Notes: generated from the sequence alone by a model not told the origin. A stretch of 64,000 bases of DNA from Ectothiorhodospira marina (GCF_900109495.1 NZ_FOAA01000001.1:434001-498000); one strand, 5' to 3'; shown: positions 26,424-35,919, counted from the stretch's first letter. Translations and numbers: made by a program.

Positions 26424-28502
26424 ATGGCCACCGTCAAAAGTACCTGCTACGAGTGTGATGCCAACTGCGCCATCGACGTGACCCTCGATCCCGGTGGCGA
26501 GCCCGTGAAGATCGATGGCCCCGACTGCCCCCGATGTTATGTGCAGCTGGATCGGCGCAACCATCCGGATCGACTGATCCACCCGCTGCGGCGGGTGGGG
26601 CCCCGAGGGGGAGGCGAGTTCGAGCGCATCTCCTGGGATGAGGCGCTGGACACCATTGCCGAGCGCTTGAGCGCCACGCGTGCTCAGCATGGCGCCGAGA
26701 CGGTGGCCTTTTTCGCAGGCTACACCAAGGAGGCCCGCCCGCAGCTGCAGCGCCTGGCCCACGCCTTCGGATCGCCCAACTACATGACCGAGAGCGGTTG
26801 CTGCTTCTCCTCCACCAAAGTGGCGGAGGAGGTGACCTTTGGCACCAAGATCAAGACATCCTCCACGGTGGCCTCAGAGGCCACTCGCTGCCTGCTGGTG
26901 TGGTCCACCAACCCGCGCGGCTCCATTCCGCCCTTTCATCAGCATGCCCTGGCTCAGGCCAAACCCGGACGACCCATGATCGTGGTGGATCCGCGCGTCA
27001 CGCCCCTGGCGGAGCAGGCCGAGGTTCACCTGCAGATCCGGCCCGGTACCGACGGGGCCCTGGCACTGGGCATGCACCATCTCATCTTCGCGCATGGCTG
27101 GCAGGATCAGGCCTTCCTGGACGAATGGGGTAACGGCGTGGAGGCTTTTCGGGATTATGTGGCGGCATTCACGCCCGAGCGGGTGGCGGCCATCTGTGGC
27201 ATTGCGGTGGCGGATCTGGAGCGTGCAGCCCGGTTGTATGCCACCCATTCACCGGCGCAGATCATGCTTTCACCCACGTCCACGGTGCAGCACAGTAACG
27301 GCTTCCAGAATCACCGGGCCGTCATCCTGCTGGCCGCCGTCACGGGCAATATCGACCGCGAGGGCGGTAATCGCTTCTTCAATGACAAAGTCACCCCCAA
27401 GCCCATCGATCTGTTCGATCACTGCCTCAAGAACCTGCCACCGCGCATCGGCGATGAGACCTTCCCGGTGTGGACCCGTCATTGGCCGGCGGCGCAAAGC
27501 ATGCTGTTGCCCGATGCCATTCTGGAGGGGCGGCCTCAACCCATTCGCGCGTTGCTGGCCATGGGTATCAACACGGTGATGTGGCCACACTCACAGCGCA
27601 TGGAGCAGGCGCTGGGGGCGCTGGACTTTTTCGCCGCATCCGATTTCTTCCACAATCCCGCCACGCGCATGGCGGACATCGTCCTGCCTGCCGCCACCAA
27701 TCTGGAACGCACGGCCTTGATCGCCTATCCGGGCTGCAACTTCCGTGGCGAACTGCGCTACCGGCGCGCCGCCGTCAAACCCCGTGGTGAGGCGCGCCCG
27801 GATGCGGAGGTCTTCCTGGATCTGGGGGTGCGCCTGGGGATGGCGGATCAGTTCTGGAATGGCAATCTGGAGGCCTGCTGGGCCGAAGCCGCCGAAGGGA
27901 TCCCGGAAAGCATTCGTGAGCAGGTGTACAACGACCCGGATGGGGTGACCGTGTTTGCGGGGGTACTGGATGAGCTGGTGGAACATGGCTTTTTGGAGGG
28001 GGATCGCCAGTATCGCCTGAGGGGTTTCAAAACCCGGAGCGGCAAGGTGGAGTTCGATGCCGGGGAACTGCGCGATGCCGGGCATGAGGGGTTGCCTGTG
28101 TGGTGTGAACCTGCCGAGAGTCCCCTCTCCACGCCTGAACTGGCCCGGGATTACCCGCTGGTGCTCACCAGCGGAGCCCGCCACAAGCATGCCACCCACT
28201 CCCAGCATCAGTATCTGGAGCGCATGCGCCGGGCGGTGCCCGATCCATTGGTGGAACTGCATCCCAGCGACGCGGCAGATCGTGGCATTGATGATGGCGA
28301 TGTGGTGGAGGTCAGTTCACCGCGTGGGCGGGTCCGGTTTGTGGCGCGGGTGACCAACCGCATCAAACCCGGCGTGGCGCACTGCGCCCATGGCTGGAAT
28401 CATGCCAACGTCAATGAACTGACCGATGACTGCAAGCTGGATCCCATCAGTGGCTTCCCGGCATTCAAATCGCTGCTGTGCCAAGTGGCACGGGTAGGTT
28501 GA
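26424..28502 (+). CDS. Molybdopterin-dependent oxidoreductase (DMSO reductase family)
   Basis: Catalytic subunit of 692 residues with an N-terminal Fe-S motif (C8-X2-C11-X3-C15 and Cys35/Cys38), the molybdopterin-binding core, and the C-terminal dinucleotide-binding domain (PLVLTSGARHKHATHSQHQY, VELHPSDAADRGIDDGDVVE). The segment ESGCCFSSTKVAEEVTFG near residue 125 probably supplies the metal ligand. No Tat signal, so it is cytoplasmic. No Fe-S or membrane-anchor subunit is adjacent; the next gene, three bases on, is of unknown type. Start chosen at 26424 after GAGGA. Substrate unknown. Confidence 0.85.
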   Translation: MATVKSTCYECDANCAIDVTLDPGGEPVKIDGPDCPRCYVQLDRRNHPDRLIHPLRRVGPRGGGEFERISWDEALDTIAERLSATRAQHGAETVAFFAGYTKEARPQLQRLAHAFGSPNYMTESGCCFSSTKVAEEVTFGTKIKTSSTVASEATRCLLVWSTNPRGSIPPFHQHALAQAKPGRPMIVVDPRVTPLAEQAEVHLQIRPGTDGALALGMHHLIFAHGWQDQAFLDEWGNGVEAFRDYVAAFTPERVAAICGIAVADLERAARLYATHSPAQIMLSPTSTVQHSNGFQNHRAVILLAAVTGNIDREGGNRFFNDKVTPKPIDLFDHCLKNLPPRIGDETFPVWTRHWPAAQSMLLPDAILEGRPQPIRALLAMGINTVMWPHSQRMEQALGALDFFAASDFFHNPATRMADIVLPAATNLERTALIAYPGCNFRGELRYRRAAVKPRGEARPDAEVFLDLGVRLGMADQFWNGNLEACWAEAAEGIPESIREQVYNDPDGVTVFAGVLDELVEHGFLEGDRQYRLRGFKTRSGKVEFDAGELRDAGHEGLPVWCEPAESPLSTPELARDYPLVLTSGARHKHATHSQHQYLERMRRAVPDPLVELHPSDAADRGIDDGDVVEVSSPRGRVRFVARVTNRIKPGVAHCAHGWNHANVNELTDDCKLDPISGFPAFKSLLCQVARVG

Positions 28503-28505
28503 GCC

Positions 28506-29363
28506 ATGCCCTTTATCGGTGTGCTACCGGAACGCAAGCATCTGTTTCAGCCTGAACCACAGCGGGACGTTGCCGTGTCGGATGCGGCCGCCTGGCGACT
28601 GAATCCGCGTTACCGCCTTATCTATGACAAGCTGCGGCTGGCCCTGGATGCGGGGCTGACTGCCGCCCCCTGTGGCGTGGCGCCCATGGATCTTGGGGTG
28701 GCCCCGGATGAAGACGTCTTCGTCAAGCCCATCATCAACCTGGCTGGCATGGGGCTGGACGCCCGGTCGATGCGGGCAGGTGATGTCCCTGCGGAGCCCG
28801 GGAGTTTCTGGTGCCAGCGCTTGAGCGGATTGCACACCAGTACCGACTGTCTGGTTCAGGAGGGTGTGGTGCGCTGGTTCGCCCATACCCGGGCTTCGGC
28901 TGAGAAGGATGCTGCCCGGCCCATTTACTGGGAGATCGGCGCTTCCCTGCCGGAACTGGAGCCCTGGATTCATGACTGGGTGGGGTGTCATCTGTCCGGT
29001 TACAACGGCCTGTGCAATATCGAACTGATCGGCGGCCAGCCCATCGAGGCCCATCTTAGGGGGTCCAATGGCTTTTTTGACTTCTACGGCCCGGATTTTC
29101 TGCCGGCCTGGGTGGCACTGGCCGATGGGGCGCCATTCACCCCGCCATCGGCCCCTGAGGGCGGCTTCGTGATCTCCGTGTTTGGCAAGGCGGATTTAAG
29201 CAAGGCCAACCTGAAGGCTGCTGACGCAGCCGGGGTGCAAGTGCAGCCGGATAACGCCACGCCTGGTCGGGCTGCCATCCTGCGCTGTCACGATCTTGAA
29301 GCGGGTGCCCAGGTGTACGCTTGGCTGTCAGGGGGCACGCTGAAAGGGGATGGCGGGGCCTGA
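28506..29363 (+). CDS. Unknown partner protein of the molybdopterin oxidoreductase
   Basis: Protein of 285 residues, three bases after the oxidoreductase, almost certainly co-transcribed. I do not recognise it with confidence. The segments FVKPIINLAGMGLDARSM, RPIYWEIGASLPEL and CNIELIGGQPIEAHLRGSNG are arranged like the distal part of an ATP-grasp fold (Lys, then Glu and Asn-x-Glu metal ligands). That reading is only a suggestion. No signal peptide or membrane segment. Confidence 0.6.
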   Translation: MPFIGVLPERKHLFQPEPQRDVAVSDAAAWRLNPRYRLIYDKLRLALDAGLTAAPCGVAPMDLGVAPDEDVFVKPIINLAGMGLDARSMRAGDVPAEPGSFWCQRLSGLHTSTDCLVQEGVVRWFAHTRASAEKDAARPIYWEIGASLPELEPWIHDWVGCHLSGYNGLCNIELIGGQPIEAHLRGSNGFFDFYGPDFLPAWVALADGAPFTPPSAPEGGFVISVFGKADLSKANLKAADAAGVQVQPDNATPGRAAILRCHDLEAGAQVYAWLSGGTLKGDGGA

Positions 29364-29399
29364 GTGTCGGGTCGGCGGGGTATCCCGGTCCTTGGCTTG

Positions 29400-30509
29400 T
29401 CACGCCAACCTTGCATCACGGAATTCCTGGGAGATGATCAGTCGGTTGCGGCCTGACTCCTTGGCTTGAAGCAGGGCCTGATCTGCCGCGTTCAGCAGGG
29501 CCCGCGCCCGTTGCTCGGGAGGTTCTCCTTTCAGCAGCCTTGGCGGCAGGCGGGCGGCGCCGATGGAGACGGTCACGTGGATTTCACCCTCTTGATCCAT
29601 GGGTACGGGGGTGGCTTCCACCTGATGGCGCATGCGTTCGGCCACGGTATGTATTTCCGCGGGCTCCAGAGCCGGTAGCAGAACGACGAACTCCTCTCCG
29701 CCGTAGCGGGCCAGCAGATCGAATCTGCGCAGGTGGTGCGCAAGACGTTGTGCCACGGCAGTGATGACCTGGTCCCCGGTGGCATGCCCGTGATCGTCGT
29801 TGACCCGCTTGAAGTGGTCGATATCCACGAACAGGCAGGCCAGGGCGTGGCCCTCCCGTTCCATGCGCAGGATCTCGTCCTGCAGTCGCTGGTCGAAGAA
29901 ACGGCGATTGCGCATGCCCGTGAGCGGATCCGTCACACCGATTTCCCGTAGCCGCCACGCGGAAAGGGTGTTCTCCAGGCACACCGATACCACCGCCGCC
30001 AGTCGCTTGAGCAGGTAGGTATCCTGGTCGGTGCTGTAACGTTCGGCCCGGCAACTGCCCAGCACCAGCAGGCCGATGGGGTCCGTGCCCCGCCTGAGCG
30101 GCAGCAGGGCCCGGCTGCCCAGTTGTGTCATGCCGCAAAAATCCAGGACGTCGGGATCGTCATCCCCCGGTGAGCCCAGGGTGGGTTCCCGCAGGGGGCG
30201 CAGTGGAGCAGGGTCCGCGATCAGTCGCAGCGGCCAGTGCTCGGGCAGGTTGTGACTTTCCAGTGCCGTTTGCAGGTCGTTCTGGTCGTCGCAGAGCACC
30301 AGGGCCACTTGGTCCAGGTCGAAACCGGTCTTGAGATCTTCCAGAAGAATCCCCAGGACCACCGAGAAGTCATGCGCTTCCAGCAGTCGCAGTTCCAGGG
30401 CGGCGAGACGGTTGAGCTTTTGTTCGGTTTCCCGAGCCGCGTCGATCAGGGCCTCCAGCCGCGTCCGCAGCCACTGTTTCTCCGTTGCCGCCTGTCTTTC
30501 CATGTTCAA
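29400..30509 (-). CDS. Diguanylate cyclase with DUF484/GAF-like sensor
   Basis: Cytoplasmic protein of 369 residues. The N-terminal part (residues about 10-200) is a helix followed by a DUF484/GAF-like sensor. The C-terminal GGDEF domain has an intact active site GGEEF in LLARYGGEEFVVLLPAL, and an RxxD inhibitory site (RRFD) five residues before it, so c-di-GMP synthesis with product inhibition is expected. No EAL domain. Monocistronic. Confidence 0.92.
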   Translation of the reverse strand: MNMERQAATEKQWLRTRLEALIDAARETEQKLNRLAALELRLLEAHDFSVVLGILLEDLKTGFDLDQVALVLCDDQNDLQTALESHNLPEHWPLRLIADPAPLRPLREPTLGSPGDDDPDVLDFCGMTQLGSRALLPLRRGTDPIGLLVLGSCRAERYSTDQDTYLLKRLAAVVSVCLENTLSAWRLREIGVTDPLTGMRNRRFFDQRLQDEILRMEREGHALACLFVDIDHFKRVNDDHGHATGDQVITAVAQRLAHHLRRFDLLARYGGEEFVVLLPALEPAEIHTVAERMRHQVEATPVPMDQEGEIHVTVSIGAARLPPRLLKGEPPEQRARALLNAADQALLQAKESGRNRLIISQEFRDARLA

Positions 30510-30665
30510 GTGAGCCTTCTGTTGGAACCCGCGAGGAAGTACTGCGCACCTGGGCGATAGCCTAACCGAGCCGGCGGCCAGTGCACAGCACCCCCACTGA
30601 CAGGGTGAAGCTCTCCATCACAGGGCAGCCCGAAAGCTGGCCTGTGAGGAGATGCCAGCCTCGCC

Positions 30666-31007
30666 TTAGCCACTCAACTGATCAAAGGCTTCCAGTGCCT
30701 GGGCACCGTAGACATAGGAAGGGCCACCGCCCATGTAGATGGACAGGCCGATGGTCTCCATGATTTCCTCGCGGGTGGCGCCATGCTTGATGGCCGCCCT
30801 GGTATGGAAGCCGATGCACCCTTCACAGCGGATGGCAATGCCGATGGCCAGGGCCATCAATTCTTTCTGCTTGCAGGACAGCGCACCGTCCTGAGACACG
30901 GCTTTGTCCATGGCACCAAAGGCCTTGACGACTTCAGGGATCCCGCTACCCACTTCCTGCATCAGTCCGCCCAGGTGTTTAATGGTCTGGTTCCAATCTT
31001 TTTGCAT
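30666..31007 (-). CDS. AhpD/carboxymuconolactone decarboxylase-like protein
   Basis: Protein of 113 residues with the AhpD-type redox motif CEGCIGFH (Cys-X2-Cys-X3-His) in RCEGCIGFHTRAAIKHGATR. Members act as peroxidase-reductase partners or disulfide reductases, not necessarily as decarboxylases. Single gene; the 156-base gap beyond its 3' end carries a hairpin-like CACAGG/CCTGTG pair but no gene. Confidence 0.9.
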   Translation of the reverse strand: MQKDWNQTIKHLGGLMQEVGSGIPEVVKAFGAMDKAVSQDGALSCKQKELMALAIGIAIRCEGCIGFHTRAAIKHGATREEIMETIGLSIYMGGGPSYVYGAQALEAFDQLSG

Positions 31008-31199
31008 GCCGCGCTCCGCGATATTTGATTAATGTCAGGATTAGTTGAGTTGATGAGTGTGGGATTGTGGTACATCCGGCGCGGATACAGCAACTGTTTG
31101 GGTCGATTGGGTTCTGACAAACGAGTTTCATGTTGACGTCATCGCAGCGTAATGCGTTGATGTTTTCATAGGCGGCCTCGCATTTATCGAGTGTCTGCC

Positions 31200-33599
31200 A
31201 TGTATTTTTCGTCTGGTCTCCGAGTGTTTTTGGTCAGTGCTTTGCTGTTCCTTGCGGTCTTGCCCGCCTCGGCAGCGAGCGAACCGGCGAAGAACGTGAT
31301 TCTGATGATCGCCGATGGTATCGGTTTCAATGGCTGGATGGCTGCAGACTATTACGCAGGAAAAGCCGGCGAGCGGCCGTATCAGGTACCTCGTCCTGAT
31401 GGGACCGCTCCGTTGCTCGTTGGCCAGACCACGTGGTCCCTTAATCCGGTCGATGGGGCGGGTGAATTGCTGGGCAAGCATGAGCGCGCGGTCGCTGCCG
31501 TCCCGCAAGGCTATGATGCCGCCACCCGTTGGCACCGGTTTGAAGCGACATTCGAGAACGACTTCGCGCCGGTGGGCCGCTCCTATACCACGTACACCGA
31601 TTCTGCCGCTGCCGGTACGGCTCTGCACAGTGGCAAGAAGACCCTCAATGGTCGAATCAACGTGGACTGGCGTGGGGAGTCGGCATTCATGCCCATCGGG
31701 CAACTCGCCCATGAAAGTGGCCGTTCCGTGGGCATCGTCACCAGCGTGATGGCATCGCACGCCACTCCAGCATCGGCATGGTCGAATAATCTTTCGCGGG
31801 ACAACTATGCCGAGATCTTCAATGAGATGGTTGATGGCCGCCTGGATGTCTTGATGGGAGCAGGGCATCCGGAATTCGACAATGACGGGCGCCGTGTCCA
31901 GGCAGACGAGGATGACTTGTTCCGTTTTGTAGGCGGTCGCGAGACCTGGGAAGCGCTCAAGGCGGGAGGCCACAACGGCTATGCTTTCATCGATGGTCTT
32001 GAATCGTTCGAGGCCGTCGCTACCGGCGATATGATGCCGGAACGTCTGGTGGGTATCTTCCAGGCACATCGCACCGCTCAGGCCAGGCGCCAGAACCAGT
32101 CAGCCGATCCACACAACCCCTCTGGTATGGCATTTGTTCCCAACGTGCCGGAACTGGCCACCATGGCTACCGGCGCTTTGCAGGTGCTGTCGCGGAATGA
32201 GGATGGTCTGTTTCTGATGGTCGAGGGGGGCGCGGTCGACTGGATGGGACATGATAATGATATGCCAAGGTTCATCGAGGAACAGGAAGCGTTCAACCAG
32301 GCTGTCGTCGCCGTCATCGATTGGGTTGAGACCCACAGTTCCTGGGAGGAGACACTACTGATCGTCACTGCCGATCACGAGACCGGAGGGATCTGGGGCG
32401 AAGGCACATTCATGAATGGTGAGGGCGGCCCAATTGCTACCTCGCTGGAGGACGAGGCTGCGGTGGAGGCAGCACGGTTTGATCCCACTGAAGATCGCTT
32501 TGAGCGTTTTCTTGCAGTTCAGGACCGCGGTGCCGGTAATCTGCCGGGTTACCAATTTGCCTCCGGAAAGCATACCAATGAACTGGTCCCCCTGTGGGCT
32601 TTAGGCCATGGGGCCGAGGCATTTCAAGCCCTGACCCGGCACGATGCATTCGCAGGTCGCTTATGGGGGCGTGGGGCACCCTATGACTGGAATGGCGATT
32701 ATGTGGAGAACACCCATGTATTCCATGTGATGCAGGCTGCTTTGCACCTCCCGGCGGTTTTACCGTCACCGTTGAGTAGCGCCAGGTTGCATCAAAACGA
32801 AAAAAATGTCGTGCTGCGCTTTGCCATTATTGGTGATGCCGAGCCCAAGCCGCTCGCCGAGTTCCCGGGGGTGGCGAAGACGGTGGATCACATCAACCGA
32901 CTGGCTGACTCGGGTCGTATTGATCTGGTGGCTGGCGTGGGGGACATTCCCCACAAGGGCACCACCATCCAGTATGACGCTGTGACCGCCGTTCTTTCGC
33001 GGCTGGTACGTCCGTTCTATCCGATCATGGGAAACGAGGAGTTTGGTTCGACGGAACGTCGCTTCCTCAGGTATGCCAACCAATGGAGCATGGACCAGCC
33101 CACCATTGATTCAGTTCGATACGTGGTCGAGCACGATGAGGTCGCGCTCATCTTCGCAACACCGGATCGCGATGGGCGCGATTTCAGCGATGAAGGGCTG
33201 GCGTGGGTCGAGGAACAACTGGAAGCGCTTGCACCCAAGCCCGTATTCCTGTTCACGCATGGGGCGCCGGTGGGTGTGTTTCCCGCAGGTGGAGACAAGG
33301 GGATTAACCATCCCCGCATTGAGAGCGTGCTCGCGCATGAGAATCTCGCCGCGGTCTTTTCCGGCGACCTGCACATGGATATCGAGCGGATCGATCCATT
33401 TCGAGAGATCAACGGAGTAACACACGTGCACGTCCCGGCGCTGGAGCGCACCAAGGTACCCGACAAGACCCGTCATACCCCTTATTTCCACGTTGTCAGT
33501 GTGATGACCGACGCCGAGGTTCTGATCGAGACCTACCGGGCTGGGGATGATGCGGACGCAGCCCCCCGGTTCAGCCATCGCTTTGCACTGACGGACTAA
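31200..33599 (+). CDS. Secreted alkaline phosphatase fused to a metallophosphatase-like domain
   Basis: Protein of 799 residues with a Sec signal (MYFSSGLRVFLVSALLFLAV...ASA). Residues about 30-500 are an alkaline phosphatase: metal Asp39 in MIADGIGFNGW, nucleophile Ser near 135 in TDSAAAGTALHSGKKT, VEGGAVDWMGHDND, VTADHETGG and GKHTNELVPLWALG. Residues about 535-790 resemble a calcineurin-like phosphoesterase but with changed metal ligands: IGDAEP for GDxH, GNEE for GNH(D/E), then FTHGAP and SGDLHMD. The C-terminal domain may therefore be inactive or altered. First gene of the phosphate locus. I prefer ATG 31200; GTG 31191 is possible. Confidence 0.88.
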   Translation: MYFSSGLRVFLVSALLFLAVLPASAASEPAKNVILMIADGIGFNGWMAADYYAGKAGERPYQVPRPDGTAPLLVGQTTWSLNPVDGAGELLGKHERAVAAVPQGYDAATRWHRFEATFENDFAPVGRSYTTYTDSAAAGTALHSGKKTLNGRINVDWRGESAFMPIGQLAHESGRSVGIVTSVMASHATPASAWSNNLSRDNYAEIFNEMVDGRLDVLMGAGHPEFDNDGRRVQADEDDLFRFVGGRETWEALKAGGHNGYAFIDGLESFEAVATGDMMPERLVGIFQAHRTAQARRQNQSADPHNPSGMAFVPNVPELATMATGALQVLSRNEDGLFLMVEGGAVDWMGHDNDMPRFIEEQEAFNQAVVAVIDWVETHSSWEETLLIVTADHETGGIWGEGTFMNGEGGPIATSLEDEAAVEAARFDPTEDRFERFLAVQDRGAGNLPGYQFASGKHTNELVPLWALGHGAEAFQALTRHDAFAGRLWGRGAPYDWNGDYVENTHVFHVMQAALHLPAVLPSPLSSARLHQNEKNVVLRFAIIGDAEPKPLAEFPGVAKTVDHINRLADSGRIDLVAGVGDIPHKGTTIQYDAVTAVLSRLVRPFYPIMGNEEFGSTERRFLRYANQWSMDQPTIDSVRYVVEHDEVALIFATPDRDGRDFSDEGLAWVEEQLEALAPKPVFLFTHGAPVGVFPAGGDKGINHPRIESVLAHENLAAVFSGDLHMDIERIDPFREINGVTHVHVPALERTKVPDKTRHTPYFHVVSVMTDAEVLIETYRAGDDADAAPRFSHRFALTD

Positions 33600-33629
33600 C
33601 ACTGTCTATTCGCTCGACCCCGAAGACGG

Positions 33630-33651
33630 CGGCCCCAATCCATTGGGGCCG
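33630..33651 (+). terminator. Terminator after the alkaline phosphatase gene
   Basis: CGGCCCCAA (33630-33638) and TTGGGGCCG (33643-33651) form a 9-bp stem with the tetraloop TCCA, followed by TTTCATT. It lies 30 bases after the stop. Confidence 0.8.
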
Positions 33652-33734
33652 TTTCATTATCGCTCTCACATGGGCGATCGGATTCATCTTCGTCGCTTGC
33701 CGCATAAGCCTTTATTCATTGTCTGGAGCTTTTC

Positions 33735-35783
33735 ATGCCGTTGTTCCTCCTGAATCCAGTTCGTCTTGGTCTGGCCTTTGCCCTCCTCTGTGCATCGACT
33801 GCCACTGTCCACGGTGCATCGCATTTGATGCCGGCCGGTGAGACGCAGCCCACATTAGGCAATGCTCCGGTCAGTGCCGTGGGGGTGTTTTGGCAGGGGG
33901 GGCGAGCCTTGTTGGTCAACGATGAGGAACACGGAATTGATGCTCACAATTTTGAGGGAAAACGGTTGGCAACCTTCGGACGGACAGGAATGACTGACCT
34001 TGATGCCAGGTCCGGCCTGGAATGGCACGGTCGCGAGACGGTGGTGGTGGCAACAATCGATGAACCTGCCGGCCGGCCCGCAATCTTCACTGCCCAATCG
34101 GGGGAGTTTGTCGAGTCCAGGTTGACGGGATTTGATCAACTGACGTACATGCCAGACGCGTTGTGCCTGTTCTACGACCGTGTAGAGGCTAACCTCTACC
34201 TGTTTCTGCTCGATGGCGATGGCATGGCCGAACAATGGTTGCTGATGCCGCGGGGCGATTCATCGGTAGAGGCCCGTGCAGTACGCTCATTACCGGTCGG
34301 GGGGGAGACCAAGGGGTGTCAGGTCGACGATCGAGTGGCCCAGTTGTATGTGGCCGAGGAGGGCATGGCGATCTGGCAGTGGGATGCCCATCCCGAACGG
34401 CCTGTCAGTCGTCGTCCGCTTGATCTTGTCGCTCCCTGGGGAGGCCTCGACAACCCAACCGATATCGCAATCGATCCGGATCGTGAGCAGATCGTTGTTG
34501 CTGACGAGGGGAGTGGTTCTTTGCATTTCTATGCCCGTGACACGGGCCTGCCCCTGGGCGCATTTCAAGTGGTGAGTCAGGCAGGTATCGACGGGGTCGA
34601 GGCGCCGGAGATGATCGCCTGGGTACCCGCCGTGTCAGACAGTCCTCTCGAGGACACCTTTGCCCAGGGTGGGCTGGTGGTCACTGACGAGGACAACGCC
34701 AATGGGGCAGGCAACTACAAGCTGATTGATGCCACATCGGTCGCCGCACATACTCGCCGGGTTCATCTGGCTGCTGCGCCTGTTCCCGAGGCGGTTGTCG
34801 TGGTCAAGCCCATTGGCGCGACAGATCCGGTGGCAACCGGAGGGGACGCCGCCGACGATCCAGCGATCTGGGTCCATCCTGAAGACCCTTCGAAAAGTCT
34901 TGTACTGGGCACCGACAAAAAGGCAGGGCTGGCCGTTTATGGTCTGGATGGAAAGCTTCGTCAGTTCTTTGAGGATGGGCGCGTGAACAATGTGGACCTG
35001 CGCGACGGATTTTCCATCCAGGGTCGCGAGGTGGTCCTGGTCGCGGCCAGCAACCGGACCACTAAAGGGATTTCCTTTTACAGCATTGATCCGGACACTG
35101 GGGAGGTCTCGCGCCTGTCAGCGGAAACGCCGGTTGACACCGGTTTTGATGACCCCTACGGCCTATGCAACTATCGCAGCAGGAACGATGGCCACCATTA
35201 TGTCTTTGTTAACGACAAGGAGGGCAACGTGGGTCAGTGGCGCATTGAGGCGAAAGAGGGGCGGATTGTTGGCCAACAGGTGCGGGAATGGTCCGTGGGG
35301 TCGATCACGGAAGGATGCGTCGCCGATGATGATCACGGCCACCTGTACATTGGCGAGGAAAATGTGGCGCTCTGGCGCTATGGCGCTGAGCCGGGTGACG
35401 GCGAGTCACGTCATGCGGTCGATTACACGCGCAAGCATGGCGGCAAACATCTGACTGCCGACATTGAGGGCGTGGCAATGGCGACAGGAGCCAGCGGAGG
35501 TGGCTACTTGGTCGTATCGAGCCAGGGTGACGATAGCTTTGCGGTTTATCGGCGCGAAGGAGATCATGACTTCGTGGGACGTTTCCGTATCGGGATGAAT
35601 GCCGAGAGGGGGCTCGATGGTGCCTCGGAAACCGATGGTGTCGATGTGACATCGGCCAACCTGGGCCCGGGTTTTTCTGGTGGGCTTCTGGTTGTCCAGG
35701 ACGGACGCAACCTCATGCCGGAATCCAATCAGAACTTCAAGTTTGTTTCCTGGGAAGCGGTGCTGGACGCGCTGGGTGAATGA
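33735..35783 (+). CDS. Secreted two-domain beta-propeller phytase
   Basis: Phytase of 682 residues that should hydrolyse phytate (inositol hexakisphosphate). A signal peptide (LGLAFALLCASTATVHG) is followed by an incomplete propeller-like domain (about 30-340) and a complete one (about 355-680). The C-terminal domain has the family motifs DDPAIWVHP near residue 374, TDKKAGLAVYGLDG, GRVNNVDLR, DDPYGLC, EGCVADDD, SSQGDDSFAVYRR and ETDGVDVTSANLG. Dual-domain phytases of this layout are known. It follows the phosphatase gene on the same strand. Confidence 0.93.
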   Translation: MPLFLLNPVRLGLAFALLCASTATVHGASHLMPAGETQPTLGNAPVSAVGVFWQGGRALLVNDEEHGIDAHNFEGKRLATFGRTGMTDLDARSGLEWHGRETVVVATIDEPAGRPAIFTAQSGEFVESRLTGFDQLTYMPDALCLFYDRVEANLYLFLLDGDGMAEQWLLMPRGDSSVEARAVRSLPVGGETKGCQVDDRVAQLYVAEEGMAIWQWDAHPERPVSRRPLDLVAPWGGLDNPTDIAIDPDREQIVVADEGSGSLHFYARDTGLPLGAFQVVSQAGIDGVEAPEMIAWVPAVSDSPLEDTFAQGGLVVTDEDNANGAGNYKLIDATSVAAHTRRVHLAAAPVPEAVVVVKPIGATDPVATGGDAADDPAIWVHPEDPSKSLVLGTDKKAGLAVYGLDGKLRQFFEDGRVNNVDLRDGFSIQGREVVLVAASNRTTKGISFYSIDPDTGEVSRLSAETPVDTGFDDPYGLCNYRSRNDGHHYVFVNDKEGNVGQWRIEAKEGRIVGQQVREWSVGSITEGCVADDDHGHLYIGEENVALWRYGAEPGDGESRHAVDYTRKHGGKHLTADIEGVAMATGASGGGYLVVSSQGDDSFAVYRREGDHDFVGRFRIGMNAERGLDGASETDGVDVTSANLGPGFSGGLLVVQDGRNLMPESNQNFKFVSWEAVLDALGE

Positions 35784-35812
35784 TCAAGCCCTCATCAATA
35801 TCACTCCCACCC

Positions 35813-35835
35813 AACGCCGCCTTCATGGCGGCGTT
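35813..35835 (+). terminator. Terminator after the phytase gene
   Basis: AACGCCGCC (35813-35821) and GGCGGCGTT (35827-35835) with loop TTCAT form a 9-bp stem followed by TTGCATT, 29 bases after the stop. Confidence 0.8.
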
Positions 35836-35901
35836 TTGCATTAATGATGATACCCGTCGATGCCGGGCGTCATTGAACCTTCAACTCCTGGTCATTTTGT
35901 C

Positions 35902-35919
35902 GTGACGTGATCGTAACAG
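35902..35919 (+). promoter_or_regulatory. Possible Pho box upstream of the TonB-dependent receptor
   Basis: GTGACGT and GTAACAG repeat with an 11-base period, similar to an inverted-orientation PhoB box (GTnACAG repeats). It lies 77 bases ahead of the receptor start. One mismatch per half-site and no proven PhoB, so this is a weak call, but the neighbourhood of phosphatase genes makes it plausible. Confidence 0.35.

Noticed and set aside
31128-32069. 313-codon antisense frame over the alkaline phosphatase gene
   Set aside because: Shadow of a well-supported phosphatase on the other strand; the antisense protein has no recognisable domain.
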